Assembly (NCBI RefSeq): GCF_050433445.1
Contig: NZ_JBNPXF010000013.1
Coordinates: 1-64,000 of the forward strand
Length of the DNA: 64,000 bases
Source: Kroppenstedtia sanguinis
GTDB lineage: Bacteria > Bacillota > Bacilli > Thermoactinomycetales > DSM-45169
Reading direction: 5' to 3'
Of the stretch, positions 1 to 8,037 are shown one piece after another (the stretch's first letter is position 1; each line of letters opens with the position of its first letter). The notes under the pieces were generated by a model. The model saw only the letters and a program-made list of their open reading frames with translations, did no database searches and was not told where the DNA came from. The translations under genes were made by a program, and so were the position numbers.

Positions 1-94
1 TTAACTTCAAATTGTAGTGCCCATGGCGCAAAGGTCGCTTTGGCAGCACACGACTCCCTTCCGCTGCCCATTTTCTGGTTAATCAACAGCCCTG
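1..94. repeat. Right part of a dispersed miniature-transposon-like repeat (family A)
   Basis: The segment ends in the family A terminus AATCAACAGCCCTG, preceded by a stretch (about 30-80) that matches the right part of the full copy at 5987-6347, including a GCAC-ACGACTCCCTTCCG block. The left end lies outside the window. No protein is encoded. Confidence 0.75.
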
Positions 95-261
95 ATAAAA
101 TGAATTAGATCTACCAAATTAGGTTAGCCAACATCCCAGACATCATCAGTTTAATCCGGTTTAATAACCCCTTGATCGGTTCTTTACAGACATCTGTTAA
201 CATAGGTTGGGAACCAGGTGAGAACGCCACTGAGGCGAAAGTGAAAAAGGAGTGCATCCCT

Positions 262-1092
262 TTGACTATTCTAAAATACCCTTTGTTCGTTTCTGATATT
301 GATGGCACCTTGATCAACCGAGTGAAAAAAATCCCCGACGCCAATAAACAAAACCTCACCACCTATCGTCAACACGGAGGGCTCTTCACACTGGCCACTG
401 GACGAAGCTATATCGAAGCCAAGCATTTCATCAAGGAGTTGCAAATCCAACTCCCGGTGATCCTTTGCAACGGAGCTCTGATCTATGATCCCTCCACAGA
501 CGTATTGTCACCGATGGCCACTATGGAACGGGAGCTCGTATTCGATACCTTGACTGAGCTGAAGAAATTGGAGGTCTTGGACATCTTCGTCTATACCTTG
601 GATCGGGTGTATGCCACCGGGATCAGCTCCTACTCCCGATCCGCCATTGAAGTCAAAGAGTTTCCCCTGGAACTGATCGACACATTCGACCATATTCCCC
701 AAGTTCCCCTGATCAAGCTGGTGGCGGTAGCCAAGGAAGAGGCGATGCAGCCCTTCCGTCAGTGGATGAGACAGGTGAACTACCCCGGCGAATTGGTCCA
801 ATCGGCGGACAACTATTTTGAGCTTCTTCCCTCCAATGTCTCCAAAGGAAACGCGGTTCAGTCTCTGGCAGAAAAACTGAATCTGACCATAGAACAATGC
901 GCGGTCATCGGCGATCACCTGAATGACCTATCCATGGTAGAAGTGGCTGGGATCTCCGCCGCTGTTGCCAATGCCCATTCCAAGCTGGTACAGGCGGCCC
1001 GTTATGTGATGCCCAGCAACGAGGAGGCCGGAGTCGCCCACTTCATCCGCCACCATCTACTAACCACTACCCCTCAAGCACAGGGACAATAA
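262..1092 (+). CDS. HAD-superfamily (Cof-type) phosphatase
   Basis: A 276-residue Cof-like haloacid dehalogenase, a soluble Mg-dependent phosphatase, probably acting on sugar phosphates or phosphorylated cofactors. The N-terminus carries the nucleophile motif DIDGTL at about residue 10, and motif IV GDHLNDLSM lies near residue 213, with a C2-type cap between. The start is taken as the TTG at 262 because AAAAAGGAG lies just upstream. An open frame continues further upstream but has no Shine-Dalgarno sequence. It stands alone between a repeat and a terminator. The substrate cannot be read from the sequence. Confidence 0.85.
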   Translation: MTILKYPLFVSDIDGTLINRVKKIPDANKQNLTTYRQHGGLFTLATGRSYIEAKHFIKELQIQLPVILCNGALIYDPSTDVLSPMATMERELVFDTLTELKKLEVLDIFVYTLDRVYATGISSYSRSAIEVKEFPLELIDTFDHIPQVPLIKLVAVAKEEAMQPFRQWMRQVNYPGELVQSADNYFELLPSNVSKGNAVQSLAEKLNLTIEQCAVIGDHLNDLSMVEVAGISAAVANAHSKLVQAARYVMPSNEEAGVAHFIRHHLLTTTPQAQGQ

Positions 1093-1111
1093 ATAACCTG
1101 GACAAAAGGAT

Positions 1112-1142
1112 CGGCGCGGAAAATATCCGCGCCAGTTTTCTT
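1112..1142 (+). terminator. Intrinsic terminator after the HAD phosphatase
   Basis: GGCGCGG and CCGCGCC arms around an AT-rich loop, followed by a T-rich tract on the plus strand. Confidence 0.7.
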
Positions 1143-1150
1143 TACTGCGA

Positions 1151-2446
1151 TTAAATAAGCCCACGGAGAATGAGGTGAACCAGAAACAGACCCGAGATGA
1201 TATACATGGGTGCTGGTACCTCCCGCCCTCGCCCCGCCCCTAGTTTCAGCAAGGCATAACCGACAAAACCGAAGGCGATCCCATCGGGTATACTCTGACT
1301 CAAGGGAATCAAGGCAATGATCAGAAATGCCGGGAACCCTTCACTAAAATCCTGCAGCGGGATCCAACGGATATTCTCCAGCATCAACCCACCGATCAGG
1401 ATCAAGATGGGGGCGACAGCACTATCCGGAATCATGCCCATCCACGGGGCTACAGCCAGTGTGCCCAGAAAGAGCAACCCCGTCGTCACCGCGGTCAAGC
1501 CGGTCCTTCCTCCTGCTGTGATCCCCGCCGCCGTCTCTACCGCAGCCACGGTGGGGCTGGTTCCCAGCCATCCACAAGTCAGCGTGGACAGAGAGGCGGC
1601 TTTCAACACCCGGGAACTTTCATCTTTCCGCTGGAGCATTTTCAACTGCCCCTGGATCAACCCGAAATTTTCAAAGGTGATGACCATAGTGAGAGAAAAG
1701 ACCGCCACCCAAAAAGGAAGTGTGAACCAACTGGCAAAAGAGAAGCCTCCAAACAACAGAGAGTAGGCATCCAGGGAAAGCGTTGATTCTCCACCGGCTT
1801 CCGTCAAGCCACTGCATATTCCCAACACCGTTCCTGTCGCCAGGGTCAGTAAAAGACTTCCCGTAACCTTCCGCACATATAAGACCAAGCCGACTGCCAA
1901 GGTAGCGCAGGTCACCAGTACCCGAGGCTCTCCAAGGTCCCCCAGGGCCAGGAGGGTGCGGGGATCGGAAACCACCAGCCCCCCTTTTTGTAGGCCGATC
2001 AGGGTCAACAGAAGTCCGATCCCCACAGTGATCGCCTCTTTAAGCGACCCCGGCACTGTCCTTTGCAACACACCTGACAGAGGACTGAATGCGACCCAGA
2101 CAAACAGCACCCCGGAAACCAACACCACCGCCAGTGCCTCTGACCAGGACAGACCCATCTTCTGGACGAAGGTATAGGTAAACAGAACATTGATCCCCAT
2201 CCCGGGAACCATGACGATCGGTGCGTTCGCCCATAAGCCCACCAGCAGACAGCCGACGCAGGATGCGAAAACGGTCGCCACCACCCCTGCCGTCACAGGG
2301 ATGCCAGCGTCAGACAAAATGGCAGAATGGACAGCCACGATATAGACGACCGTTACAAAGGTGGTCAGACCCGCTATCAACTCCTGCCGGAGCGTGGTTC
2401 CGTGTTCCCTGAGCTGAAACCAACGTTGCAAATAACGATCCAACAA
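1151..2446 (-). CDS. NCS2/AzgA-type purine permease
   Basis: A 431-residue polytopic membrane protein of the nucleobase:cation symporter-2 family, AzgA/PbuG branch, which imports hypoxanthine, guanine or adenine with protons. It starts LDRYLQRWFQLREHGTTLRQE, the usual amphipathic lead-in, then has about 12 hydrophobic segments with the family-like VPGMGINVLFTYTF and TAGGRTGLTAVTTG stretches. Start is a TTG at 2446 (a second TTG follows at once), with GAGAAGG 7 nt upstream. No purine riboswitch is evident upstream, unlike many pbuG genes of Bacillus. Which purine it carries is not determined. Confidence 0.88.
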   Translation of the reverse strand: MLDRYLQRWFQLREHGTTLRQELIAGLTTFVTVVYIVAVHSAILSDAGIPVTAGVVATVFASCVGCLLVGLWANAPIVMVPGMGINVLFTYTFVQKMGLSWSEALAVVLVSGVLFVWVAFSPLSGVLQRTVPGSLKEAITVGIGLLLTLIGLQKGGLVVSDPRTLLALGDLGEPRVLVTCATLAVGLVLYVRKVTGSLLLTLATGTVLGICSGLTEAGGESTLSLDAYSLLFGGFSFASWFTLPFWVAVFSLTMVITFENFGLIQGQLKMLQRKDESSRVLKAASLSTLTCGWLGTSPTVAAVETAAGITAGGRTGLTAVTTGLLFLGTLAVAPWMGMIPDSAVAPILILIGGLMLENIRWIPLQDFSEGFPAFLIIALIPLSQSIPDGIAFGFVGYALLKLGAGRGREVPAPMYIISGLFLVHLILRGLI

Positions 2447-2565
2447 GTTAAAACCTTCTCATAAAAAACCCTCCACCCAACCGTGATACGATCGCATCAC
2501 GATACTCATTGTAACGGATTCCCATGGTAAAGTGAAGTTATATGGAGTTTGAGGAGGAATGGTAT

Positions 2566-3672
2566 ATGACCAAGAAACGACTTCGGGAGCACGGCTACTC
2601 CGTTGGACGTCTCCCCACAGGAGTACACAACAGCATCACCGATGTGGCACAGGTTCAGGTGGGCCATACCACTCTGAAAGAACCGTCGCAAGGCATTCTT
2701 ACCGGCGTAACCGCCATCCTCCCTCACAGCGGGAATCCTTTTCAGGAAAAGGTGGCCGCCGCTGTCCATGTTATCAACGGTTTCGGAAAAACCACCGGCC
2801 TGATCCAGATTGAGGAACTGGGTGTGCTTGAATCTCCCATCCTGCTGACGAATACCTTCAGTGTCCCCGCGGTAACGGAAGGGGGGCTTCGCTGGCTGAT
2901 GGAAGCCAACCCCACCCTCGGAAGACAGGATGGAACCGTCAATGTGGTGACCGCCGAATGCAACGACGGCCTGCTCAACCAGATTCGCGGTCTCCATGTC
3001 CGACCGGAACACGCCTTGAAAGCGATTCATAGTGCCCAGAGCAACCGGCCTGCAGAGGGTGGGGTGGGAGCTGGCACGGGGATGGTCTGCTTCGGATGGA
3101 AGGGCGGGATTGGAACCGCTTCTCGACGGGTGTCCGTTCCCGGCCTCTCGGGTCATATCGGATCACTGGTCCTGACCAATTTCGGCGATCCCGAAGATCT
3201 GACCATCCTTGGCGTGCCAATGACAGGCCTGCGGGAAAGACCCACACCTTCCTCCACAGACGGATCCATCATCATCGTCCTGGGCACAGACCTTCCCCTG
3301 GACTCCCGCCAACTGAAACGGCTGGCCAAACGAGCCACCTTCGGTCTGGCGCGGACCGGATCAATCGCCCATCATGGAAGTGGGGATATCGTGATCGCAT
3401 TCAGCAATGCTAACCGACAACCCCACCGGTCTGAGACTCCAGTCCTTACCTCTCGTCGCATTGCGGAAGACGGTCCCCTGATCTCCCTTTGCTTCCGGGC
3501 CGCTGCAGAGGCCACCGAGGAGGCGATCCTCAACTCCCTCTTCCTAGCGGAGACCGTCACCAGCAGAGAGGGACGGACCGTAGCCGCCCTGCCCCAGAAA
3601 GAGGTTTTAAAATGGCTTCGAAAGTACAAGAGACCCCTAGAATCAGGCTCTCTCCACCCATTTTCCGGTTAA
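2566..3672 (+). CDS. P1 family (DmpA-type, S58) aminopeptidase
   Basis: A 368-residue member of the P1/DmpA family of self-processing N-terminal-nucleophile hydrolases (L-aminopeptidase/D-esterase type). The N-terminal part has the typical VGRLPTGVHNSITDVAQVQV opening. The glycine-rich VGAGTGM segment near residue 168 and the SVPGLSGHIGSLVLTNFG stretch near residues 199-216 match the region where members are cleaved to expose the catalytic serine. Start is ATG 2566, preceded by GAGGAGGAAT. The last codons and the TAA stop lie inside a terminal fragment of the family A repeat (3655-3684), so the C-terminus may have been altered by that element. Substrate unknown. Confidence 0.85.
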   Translation: MTKKRLREHGYSVGRLPTGVHNSITDVAQVQVGHTTLKEPSQGILTGVTAILPHSGNPFQEKVAAAVHVINGFGKTTGLIQIEELGVLESPILLTNTFSVPAVTEGGLRWLMEANPTLGRQDGTVNVVTAECNDGLLNQIRGLHVRPEHALKAIHSAQSNRPAEGGVGAGTGMVCFGWKGGIGTASRRVSVPGLSGHIGSLVLTNFGDPEDLTILGVPMTGLRERPTPSSTDGSIIIVLGTDLPLDSRQLKRLAKRATFGLARTGSIAHHGSGDIVIAFSNANRQPHRSETPVLTSRRIAEDGPLISLCFRAAAEATEEAILNSLFLAETVTSREGRTVAALPQKEVLKWLRKYKRPLESGSLHPFSG

Positions 3673-3684
3673 TCAACAGCCCTG
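3655..3684. repeat. Solo terminal fragment of the family A repeat, overlapping a gene end
   Basis: About 30 nt (CCCATTTTCCGGTTAATCAACAGCCCTG region) match the end at 65-94, here running over the stop codon of the P1 peptidase gene. The rest of the element is absent. Confidence 0.65.
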
Positions 3685-3705
3685 AAAACCCGTATTCATC
3701 AAAAA

Positions 3706-3741
3706 GGAAAAGGAGGAGAAAGCGATTCCCCTCCTTTTTTC
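3706..3741. terminator. Bidirectional terminator between P1 peptidase and tenA
   Basis: AAAAGGAGG and CCTCCTTTTTT arms around a short loop, with A and T runs on both sides. It lies between two convergent genes. Confidence 0.75.
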
Positions 3742-3761
3742 AATCCGTCGGTCTTGATTCT

Positions 3762-4448
3762 TCAACTTTTTCGAAGAGAAAATTTAGTGGAAAGCCAGGT
3801 TTCATGGGTATAAGCCATCTCCCAAAAGGCCAATTCATACTCTTTGGCAATGGCGAACTGTTCCATCATTTTTTCCCGCTCTTTGTCACTCGCTTCTTCC
3901 GCCAGACGATCCAAAAGGTCTATCTGTTCCTGCGTGGACGTCTGGAACCATTCGCTTGCATAAGTCTGAATCCAGTTTTGATAGATGGTTTGCTGAGGCT
4001 TTGCATCTTGATAAGTTTTTCCAATGTCGGCATACAACCAATAACATGGAAGCATAGCCGCGACGGTTTCCCCCAGACTTCCCGAGAGCGCCGCCCGGTA
4101 TAGATGAGATGTGTAAGCATAAGCCGTAGGTGCCGGCTTGAATTGTGTCATCTCTTCCGCAGTGATACCGAGTATTTTAGCATGTTCTTGATGGACGGTC
4201 AGCTCCGCCTCCGCAGTCAGCTTCGCTTTTTCTGCGAGCATGGAGGTCACATGAAAATCATCCGCCTGAGCCGCTGCCATGGCGTGGACCTTGCCATAGT
4301 GTTTCAGATAATAGATGTCCTGGAGAACATAGTACCTAAAGGTTTCTAGAGGAAGCTCCCCACTTACAATCCCCAAAACAAAGGGGTGATGGAGACTCAG
4401 CGCCCAACTTCTCCGAGTCGACTGATACAATTTTTCCGTAAATCTCAT
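3762..4448 (-). CDS. tenA: TenA thiaminase II / aminopyrimidine aminohydrolase
   Basis: A 228-residue all-helical TenA protein that deaminates aminopyrimidine breakdown products of thiamin for HMP salvage. Visible family marks are the FRYYVLQDIYYL segment near residue 40, the cysteine of AAMLPCYWLY near residue 137 (equivalent to the catalytic cysteine of Bacillus TenA) and the glutamate in KEYELAFWEMAY near the C-terminus. Start is ATG 4448, not the TTG one codon earlier, with GAGGAGGG upstream. A TPP riboswitch precedes it, so thiamin pyrophosphate should repress it. No other thiamin gene is next to it. Confidence 0.93.
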   Translation of the reverse strand: MRFTEKLYQSTRRSWALSLHHPFVLGIVSGELPLETFRYYVLQDIYYLKHYGKVHAMAAAQADDFHVTSMLAEKAKLTAEAELTVHQEHAKILGITAEEMTQFKPAPTAYAYTSHLYRAALSGSLGETVAAMLPCYWLYADIGKTYQDAKPQQTIYQNWIQTYASEWFQTSTQEQIDLLDRLAEEASDKEREKMMEQFAIAKEYELAFWEMAYTHETWLSTKFSLRKS

Positions 4449-4529
4449 CAAAAAACCCTCCTCTGCAACTCTTTTCCGACCACATCGAGGGAGAGGAAGG
4501 TCAATCTACCCCATCATTTCATGGGATTT

Positions 4530-4628
4530 CAGCTCCACTTCCCTCCGCTGGCATCAACCAGATCAGGTTCCAAGGGTTTTAAAGTTCATACTTTAATCTC
4601 AGCCTTTACAATCAGGCACCCCTAGCGG
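4530..4628 (-). ncRNA. TPP (THI-box) riboswitch controlling tenA
   Basis: On the minus strand the order is GGGGTGCC, then GGCTGAGAT, an extendable hairpin, then CCTTGGAACCTGATCTGG and TGCCAGCGGAGGGAAGTGG. These are the hallmark conserved blocks of the TPP aptamer. Roughly 80 nt separate it from the tenA start, enough for an expression platform. Confidence 0.95.
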
Positions 4629-4730
4629 AAAAGAATTCAGTTTTCACACTCATCCTATCATCACAGGAGAAAATGTCAAACCTACGATAGGTTCCTTGAG
4701 AAATTCCTTTGTACTCCATAATGCTCATGA

Positions 4731-4761
4731 AAAAACGGGCCGGATCTCCGGCCCGTTTTAA
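4731..4761 (-). terminator. Terminator of the tRNA-Pro gene
   Basis: AACGGGCCGG and CCGGCCCGTT arms around an AGAT loop, followed by a T run on the minus strand, 8 nt past the encoded CCA. Confidence 0.85.
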
Positions 4762-4768
4762 GTCCTTA

Positions 4769-4845
<77 letters not shown>

Positions 4846-4923
4846 ATGATTTAGGTGCGGTGTACCTACAACCCAAATGCAAGTCATTCAAGCACTCCAG
4901 CCGAGAATCACAACCGCTTCTCT

Positions 4924-4952
4924 ATTATATATCAGGGAGATCTTTTTCTCAA
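4924..4952 (-). promoter_or_regulatory. Sigma-A-type promoter of tRNA-Pro
   Basis: On the minus strand TTGAGA, 17-nt spacer, TATAAT. It lies about 80 nt upstream of the mature tRNA 5' end. Confidence 0.7.
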
Positions 4953-5085
4953 GGCCAAAAATAAAGAAGGATTGCTACCATCAGGTCGTGGCAGAAAAAC
5001 TTCCGTATAAACGGAAGATAAATCACCATAATAGCAATAGAAAGGAAGAGCGGTTCACCTGAATCAAACAAAGGAGGTGTCTGAT

Positions 5086-5943
5086 GTGAACAGAAAAGAG
5101 GGGATGGAAGATCCAATGGCAAACAAATATATGCCGATGACTTCCATTTTGAGCGGGACGGGACAAGAAGTGCTTCCTGATCTTTACTGTTATACGGATC
5201 AGATTGTAAATGTGGTATTAGTGGGCAATCCCGACCAAGGAGATCACTGGGTCTTAGTTGACACGGGAATGCCCGATACAACCAATCGCATCGTGGATAT
5301 TGCAGAAAAACGGTTTGGTAAAAACAGTCCACCCCAAGCGATTATTCTCACCCATGGCCATTTTGATCATGTGGGGACAGTGGTTGACTTGGTTGAAAAA
5401 TGGGGAGTGCCGGTTTATGCCCATGAAGCAGAACTTCCTTTTCTGACTGGAAAGTTGAGCTACCCGGAGCCCGATGGTTCAGTTGAAGGCGGACTTGTCG
5501 CCAAATTGTCCCCCCTGTTCCCGAATGAATCGGTCAATCTGGGATCTCATGTCTCTGCGCTTCCCGGTGACAGCAAGATCCCCCACATGCAAGGTTGGCG
5601 CTGGATTCATACACCGGGACATGCACCCGGACATATCTCCCTATTTAGGGATCAAGACCGTTCACTCATTGCGGGGGACGCATTTATCACTGTGAAACAA
5701 GATTCGCTTTATAAAGTGACGACACAAGAGAAGGAAATCAACGGTCCGCCAAGGTATTTCACCACCGATTGGGACTTGGCGAGGGAATCCGTCGAAAAAC
5801 TGGCGGCTTTAAAACCTACTGTTGCGGTGACCGGCCACGGGCAACCTCTATCCGGTAAAGAGCTGACGGAAGGCCTGGATCAATTGGTGAAGGAATTTGA
5901 CACTAGAGCAGTTCCCGATTATGGACGCTATGTGAAACACTGA
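5086..5943 (+). CDS. Metallo-beta-lactamase-fold hydrolase
   Basis: A 285-residue MBL-fold protein. The metal motif THGHFDHVG lies near residue 92, the histidine of TPGHAPGH near residue 172, the aspartate of LIAGDAF near residue 192, and VTGHGQPL near residue 249. Together these give the usual dinuclear zinc site. Start is GTG 5086: AAAGGAGGT ends 7 nt before it, whereas the GTG at 5077 overlaps that Shine-Dalgarno sequence. Probable soluble hydrolase of unknown substrate (glyoxalase II or lactonase type). It stands alone. Confidence 0.87.
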   Translation: MNRKEGMEDPMANKYMPMTSILSGTGQEVLPDLYCYTDQIVNVVLVGNPDQGDHWVLVDTGMPDTTNRIVDIAEKRFGKNSPPQAIILTHGHFDHVGTVVDLVEKWGVPVYAHEAELPFLTGKLSYPEPDGSVEGGLVAKLSPLFPNESVNLGSHVSALPGDSKIPHMQGWRWIHTPGHAPGHISLFRDQDRSLIAGDAFITVKQDSLYKVTTQEKEINGPPRYFTTDWDLARESVEKLAALKPTVAVTGHGQPLSGKELTEGLDQLVKEFDTRAVPDYGRYVKH

Positions 5944-5986
5944 TTGTGATTATATTGGATTCAGGTCACCGTATCTGGGTAAATCA

Positions 5987-6347
5987 CAGGCGTGTTGATT
6001 CGCCATATTATAGGTGGGGAGATCGTGCTCACCCACGCGACCGTTGCCATCCGACGGGCCGCTTTCGAATCTGACCATCGGGCAGGGGCAAATCCTTACG
6101 AAGAAGGTTCCCCCTAAGCACCCTCTCCTAAGACTTCTCTCCACTGAGTCCAATGGTTTCCTCTTTAGCCTACCTGTGGTCCATCCTCTAACCCCAGGGC
6201 TTCGGCCCCTTTGGATGGTAGTGCCTGTGGTGCATCCTCTGATTCCAGGGCTTCAGCCCCTTTGGATGGTAGTGCCTGTAGTACAAAGGTCGCTTAGATA
6301 GCACGACTCCCTTCCGTCTCCCATTTCCTGGTGAATCAACAGCCCTG
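5987..6347. mobile_element. Full-length miniature transposon-like element (family A) with 9-bp duplication
   Basis: A 361-bp non-coding element starting CAGGCGTGTTGATTCGCC and ending GGTGAATCAACAGCCCTG, so the two ends form an imperfect inverted repeat of about 18 bp. The 9-mer GGTAAATCA directly precedes (5978-5986) and directly follows (6348-6356) it. A short open frame inside (6014-6301) has no family resemblance and is not taken as a gene. It fills most of the gene-free stretch 5944-6490; I see nothing else in the remainder. Confidence 0.8.
6173..6274. repeat. Two tandem 51-bp repeats inside the family A element
   Basis: Two consecutive 51-nt units (6173-6223 and 6224-6274) differ at only a few positions. 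Each carries CCAGGGCTTC-GCCCC and TTTGGATGGTAGTG. A third partial unit begins at 6275. Confidence 0.85.
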
Positions 6348-6490
6348 GGTAAATCACATGGGTGAAGATGTATAGGGAAAGCCGGGGTGCCCGCAAAATC
6401 TCAGTCTAAGCCGAAAGTTAGCGTCTGATATTCAGGTGTCAACTTGTTTAGTTTGGGTTTCATGACTTTAGGGCCTGTCTGGCGGATCAG

Positions 6491-6895
6491 CTACTGATTG
6501 CTACTGTATAAAACGGTTCGGGCAATGCCGATAAAGTATTCCGATTCCCTAACGATATGATCCAATATCGTTTTGGCGATCAAAGAATTCTTAGCTGCCG
6601 AGCTGTGAGTTTTAATCTGGCGACACAGTTCAATAAATTTCATGCTTTCATCCAAACTGAATGTAACAAGCTGGATCACCTGATTGTGCAGTTGTTTATG
6701 GACATATGTGCTACGATTGACGGATTCCACGAAACTGACTGCTTTTTGATGCGTCTCCGACAGGGCTTGCTCCCATTTTTTCAGCGCATCTACATACTTT
6801 TCCTCCAAATGATCCAGAGCCTCCCGAATGACCACCGTGTGCTCTTCCTCCTGCAATTTCCAGAACTCCACCTCATCCAAAATTCGCAACGGCAT
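6491..6895 (-). CDS. DUF2935-like helical protein
   Basis: A short helical protein (134 residues from the first ATG) with an EFWKLQEEEHTVVIRE opening that resembles the DUF2935 family. These are four-helix-bundle, hemerythrin-like proteins of Bacillota with unknown role. The family match is from memory. The first canonical start (ATG 6895) has no Shine-Dalgarno sequence. A good one (AGGGGGA) sits 6 nt before an in-frame ATA at 6919, which would add eight residues (I/M-QFYYGQQ) that read like a natural N-terminus. No in-frame ATG, GTG or TTG lies between. It is flanked by a mobile repeat downstream. Confidence 0.6.
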   Translation of the reverse strand: MPLRILDEVEFWKLQEEEHTVVIREALDHLEEKYVDALKKWEQALSETHQKAVSFVESVNRSTYVHKQLHNQVIQLVTFSLDESMKFIELCRQIKTHSSAAKNSLIAKTILDHIVRESEYFIGIARTVLYSSNQ

Positions 6896-7053
6896 CTGCT
6901 GACCATAGTAAAATTGTATCTTTATTCCCCCTGTTCTCAGAGCTAATCTCTTTCTAACTGTATAATAAAAAGGAGAGAGTTATGCTTCGGATGGGGGGAA
7001 GCTGCAACATTTGATATCATCAATCATCTCTCACGTACTATTTTTTAACGTAA

Positions 7054-7093
7054 AAAGACGGGAGCTACTTATACCTGTAGTCTCCCGTCTTTC
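7054..7093 (-). terminator. Terminator of the tRNA-Leu gene
   Basis: AAAGACGGGAG and CTCCCGTCTTT arms around a loop with a secondary pairing, followed by T residues on the minus strand. Confidence 0.85.
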
Positions 7094-7098
7094 CTTTA

Positions 7099-7183
7099 TG
7101 GTACCGAAGGTGGGACTCGAACCCACACTCCCGAAGGAACACGATTTTGAGTCGTGCGCGTCTGCCAGTTCCGCCACTTCGGC
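7099..7183 (-). tRNA. tRNA-Leu (anticodon CAA), CCA encoded
   Basis: An 85-nt class II tRNA on the minus strand. Acceptor GCCGAAG pairs with CTTCGGT (last pair G-U), the anticodon stem CACGA/TCGTG encloses CTCAAAA giving CAA, a long variable arm (TTCCTTCGGGA) follows, and the T-arm contains GTTCGAG. The 3' CCA is encoded. Confidence 0.96.
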
Positions 7184-7213
7184 TCATATGCTTTTCTCTC
7201 AAGGACATTTTCA

Positions 7214-7242
7214 ATTATATAACGCAGAAATCCCCATGTCAA
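7214..7242 (-). promoter_or_regulatory. Sigma-A promoter of tRNA-Leu
   Basis: Perfect consensus on the minus strand: TTGACA, 17-nt spacer, TATAAT, about 30 nt upstream of the tRNA. Confidence 0.85.
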
Positions 7243-7570
7243 CATAAAATACAATATTCTACTCCCTTTTCGGTTCCGTGATTCAGATACCTGTAATCGC
7301 TGTATTTTTCTTCAGTTCAGGGCGCCTCTGCTTGCATTCTCCGCGACTCAATCCCTCCTGAAAAAGCTTAGTGAAGACCATTGTGATTTTGGTTCGTCAG
7401 GTACCGCAATGTGAAACCCTATCCGATCTGCCCGACCCCTAGCTATGTGTTTATCAGACACCCCTAGAAAAGGCTTGGTTCTATTACCTATTTCTTGGTG
7501 AGCAAATCACAAATTCGTAGATCGATTTATATATTATAGCATCAGGAGAGAAAGGAGTTGATTCCCCGCA
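7243..7570. other. Gene-free stretch upstream of the small-protein cluster
   Basis: No open frame with a Shine-Dalgarno sequence, RNA fold or repeat was recognised. An AT-rich TATATTATAG at about 7530 could be part of the promoter for the three genes that follow, but no convincing -35 element was found. Confidence 0.4.
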
Positions 7571-7969
7571 ATGTCCCAACGGATGACCCAATCCAAGTTG
7601 AATAGTAAGCAGATGGAACAGCAGATGGAACAGGTTTCCCGCCAACTGGAGGACCACATCCGGAAACAGATCTACGATGCAATTAATGATTTTTTAAATG
7701 AAGATCCTCTCTCCAGCTCATCATCCAATCATCCCGACCAGAAAGTAACCACGGCTCAAACACAGCAACAAAAAGGGACTGAACCGATCGGAAATATGTT
7801 TCACAGCCTTGCCAGCTTTCTAAATAGTGCCGTCGGTTTCAGCATGAGCACAATGAACCAACAAAAGAGACAGCTACTCCGGAAAGCCCAACAGCAAATG
7901 CAGATGAACCAGCAACCTGTCAGCCCCCCTTCTTCCAACAATCAACCCCCTTCCAATCCAAACAGGTAA
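7571..7969 (+). CDS. Glutamine/serine-rich small protein of unknown function
   Basis: A 132-residue protein I do not recognise. It is strongly hydrophilic, with a predicted helical N-terminal half (residues 1-48, many Q, K and E), a serine/glutamine linker (about 49-75), a central hydrophobic-amphipathic part (MFHSLASFLNSAVGF, about 77-91) and a Q- and P-rich tail. No signal peptide. GAAAGGAG lies 11 nt before the ATG. It is the first of three small same-strand genes with similar composition and likely one transcript. Its layout (N-terminal helix, short hydrophobic helix, Ser/Pro tail) mirrors that of the next gene, which suggests a shared structural role. Function unknown. Confidence 0.7.
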   Translation: MSQRMTQSKLNSKQMEQQMEQVSRQLEDHIRKQIYDAINDFLNEDPLSSSSSNHPDQKVTTAQTQQQKGTEPIGNMFHSLASFLNSAVGFSMSTMNQQKRQLLRKAQQQMQMNQQPVSPPSSNNQPPSNPNR

Positions 7970-8037
7970 CCTGAGTTCTCCTCACATCCCAGCCGTCGAA
8001 TTCCTCGCTTCTACCTCGTTGATATGGAGGTAATGTC

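Noticed and set aside
2447..2565. Purine riboswitch upstream of the NCS2 permease
   Set aside because: The interval is short and lacks the conserved loop sequences; only an imperfect hairpin is visible.
6173..6290. CRISPR array
   Set aside because: The 51-bp units are contiguous without spacers and there are only two; no cas genes are present.
6014..6301. A 95-codon gene inside the miniature element
   Set aside because: No Shine-Dalgarno sequence, no conservation with other copies, and it consists largely of the 51-bp tandem repeat.
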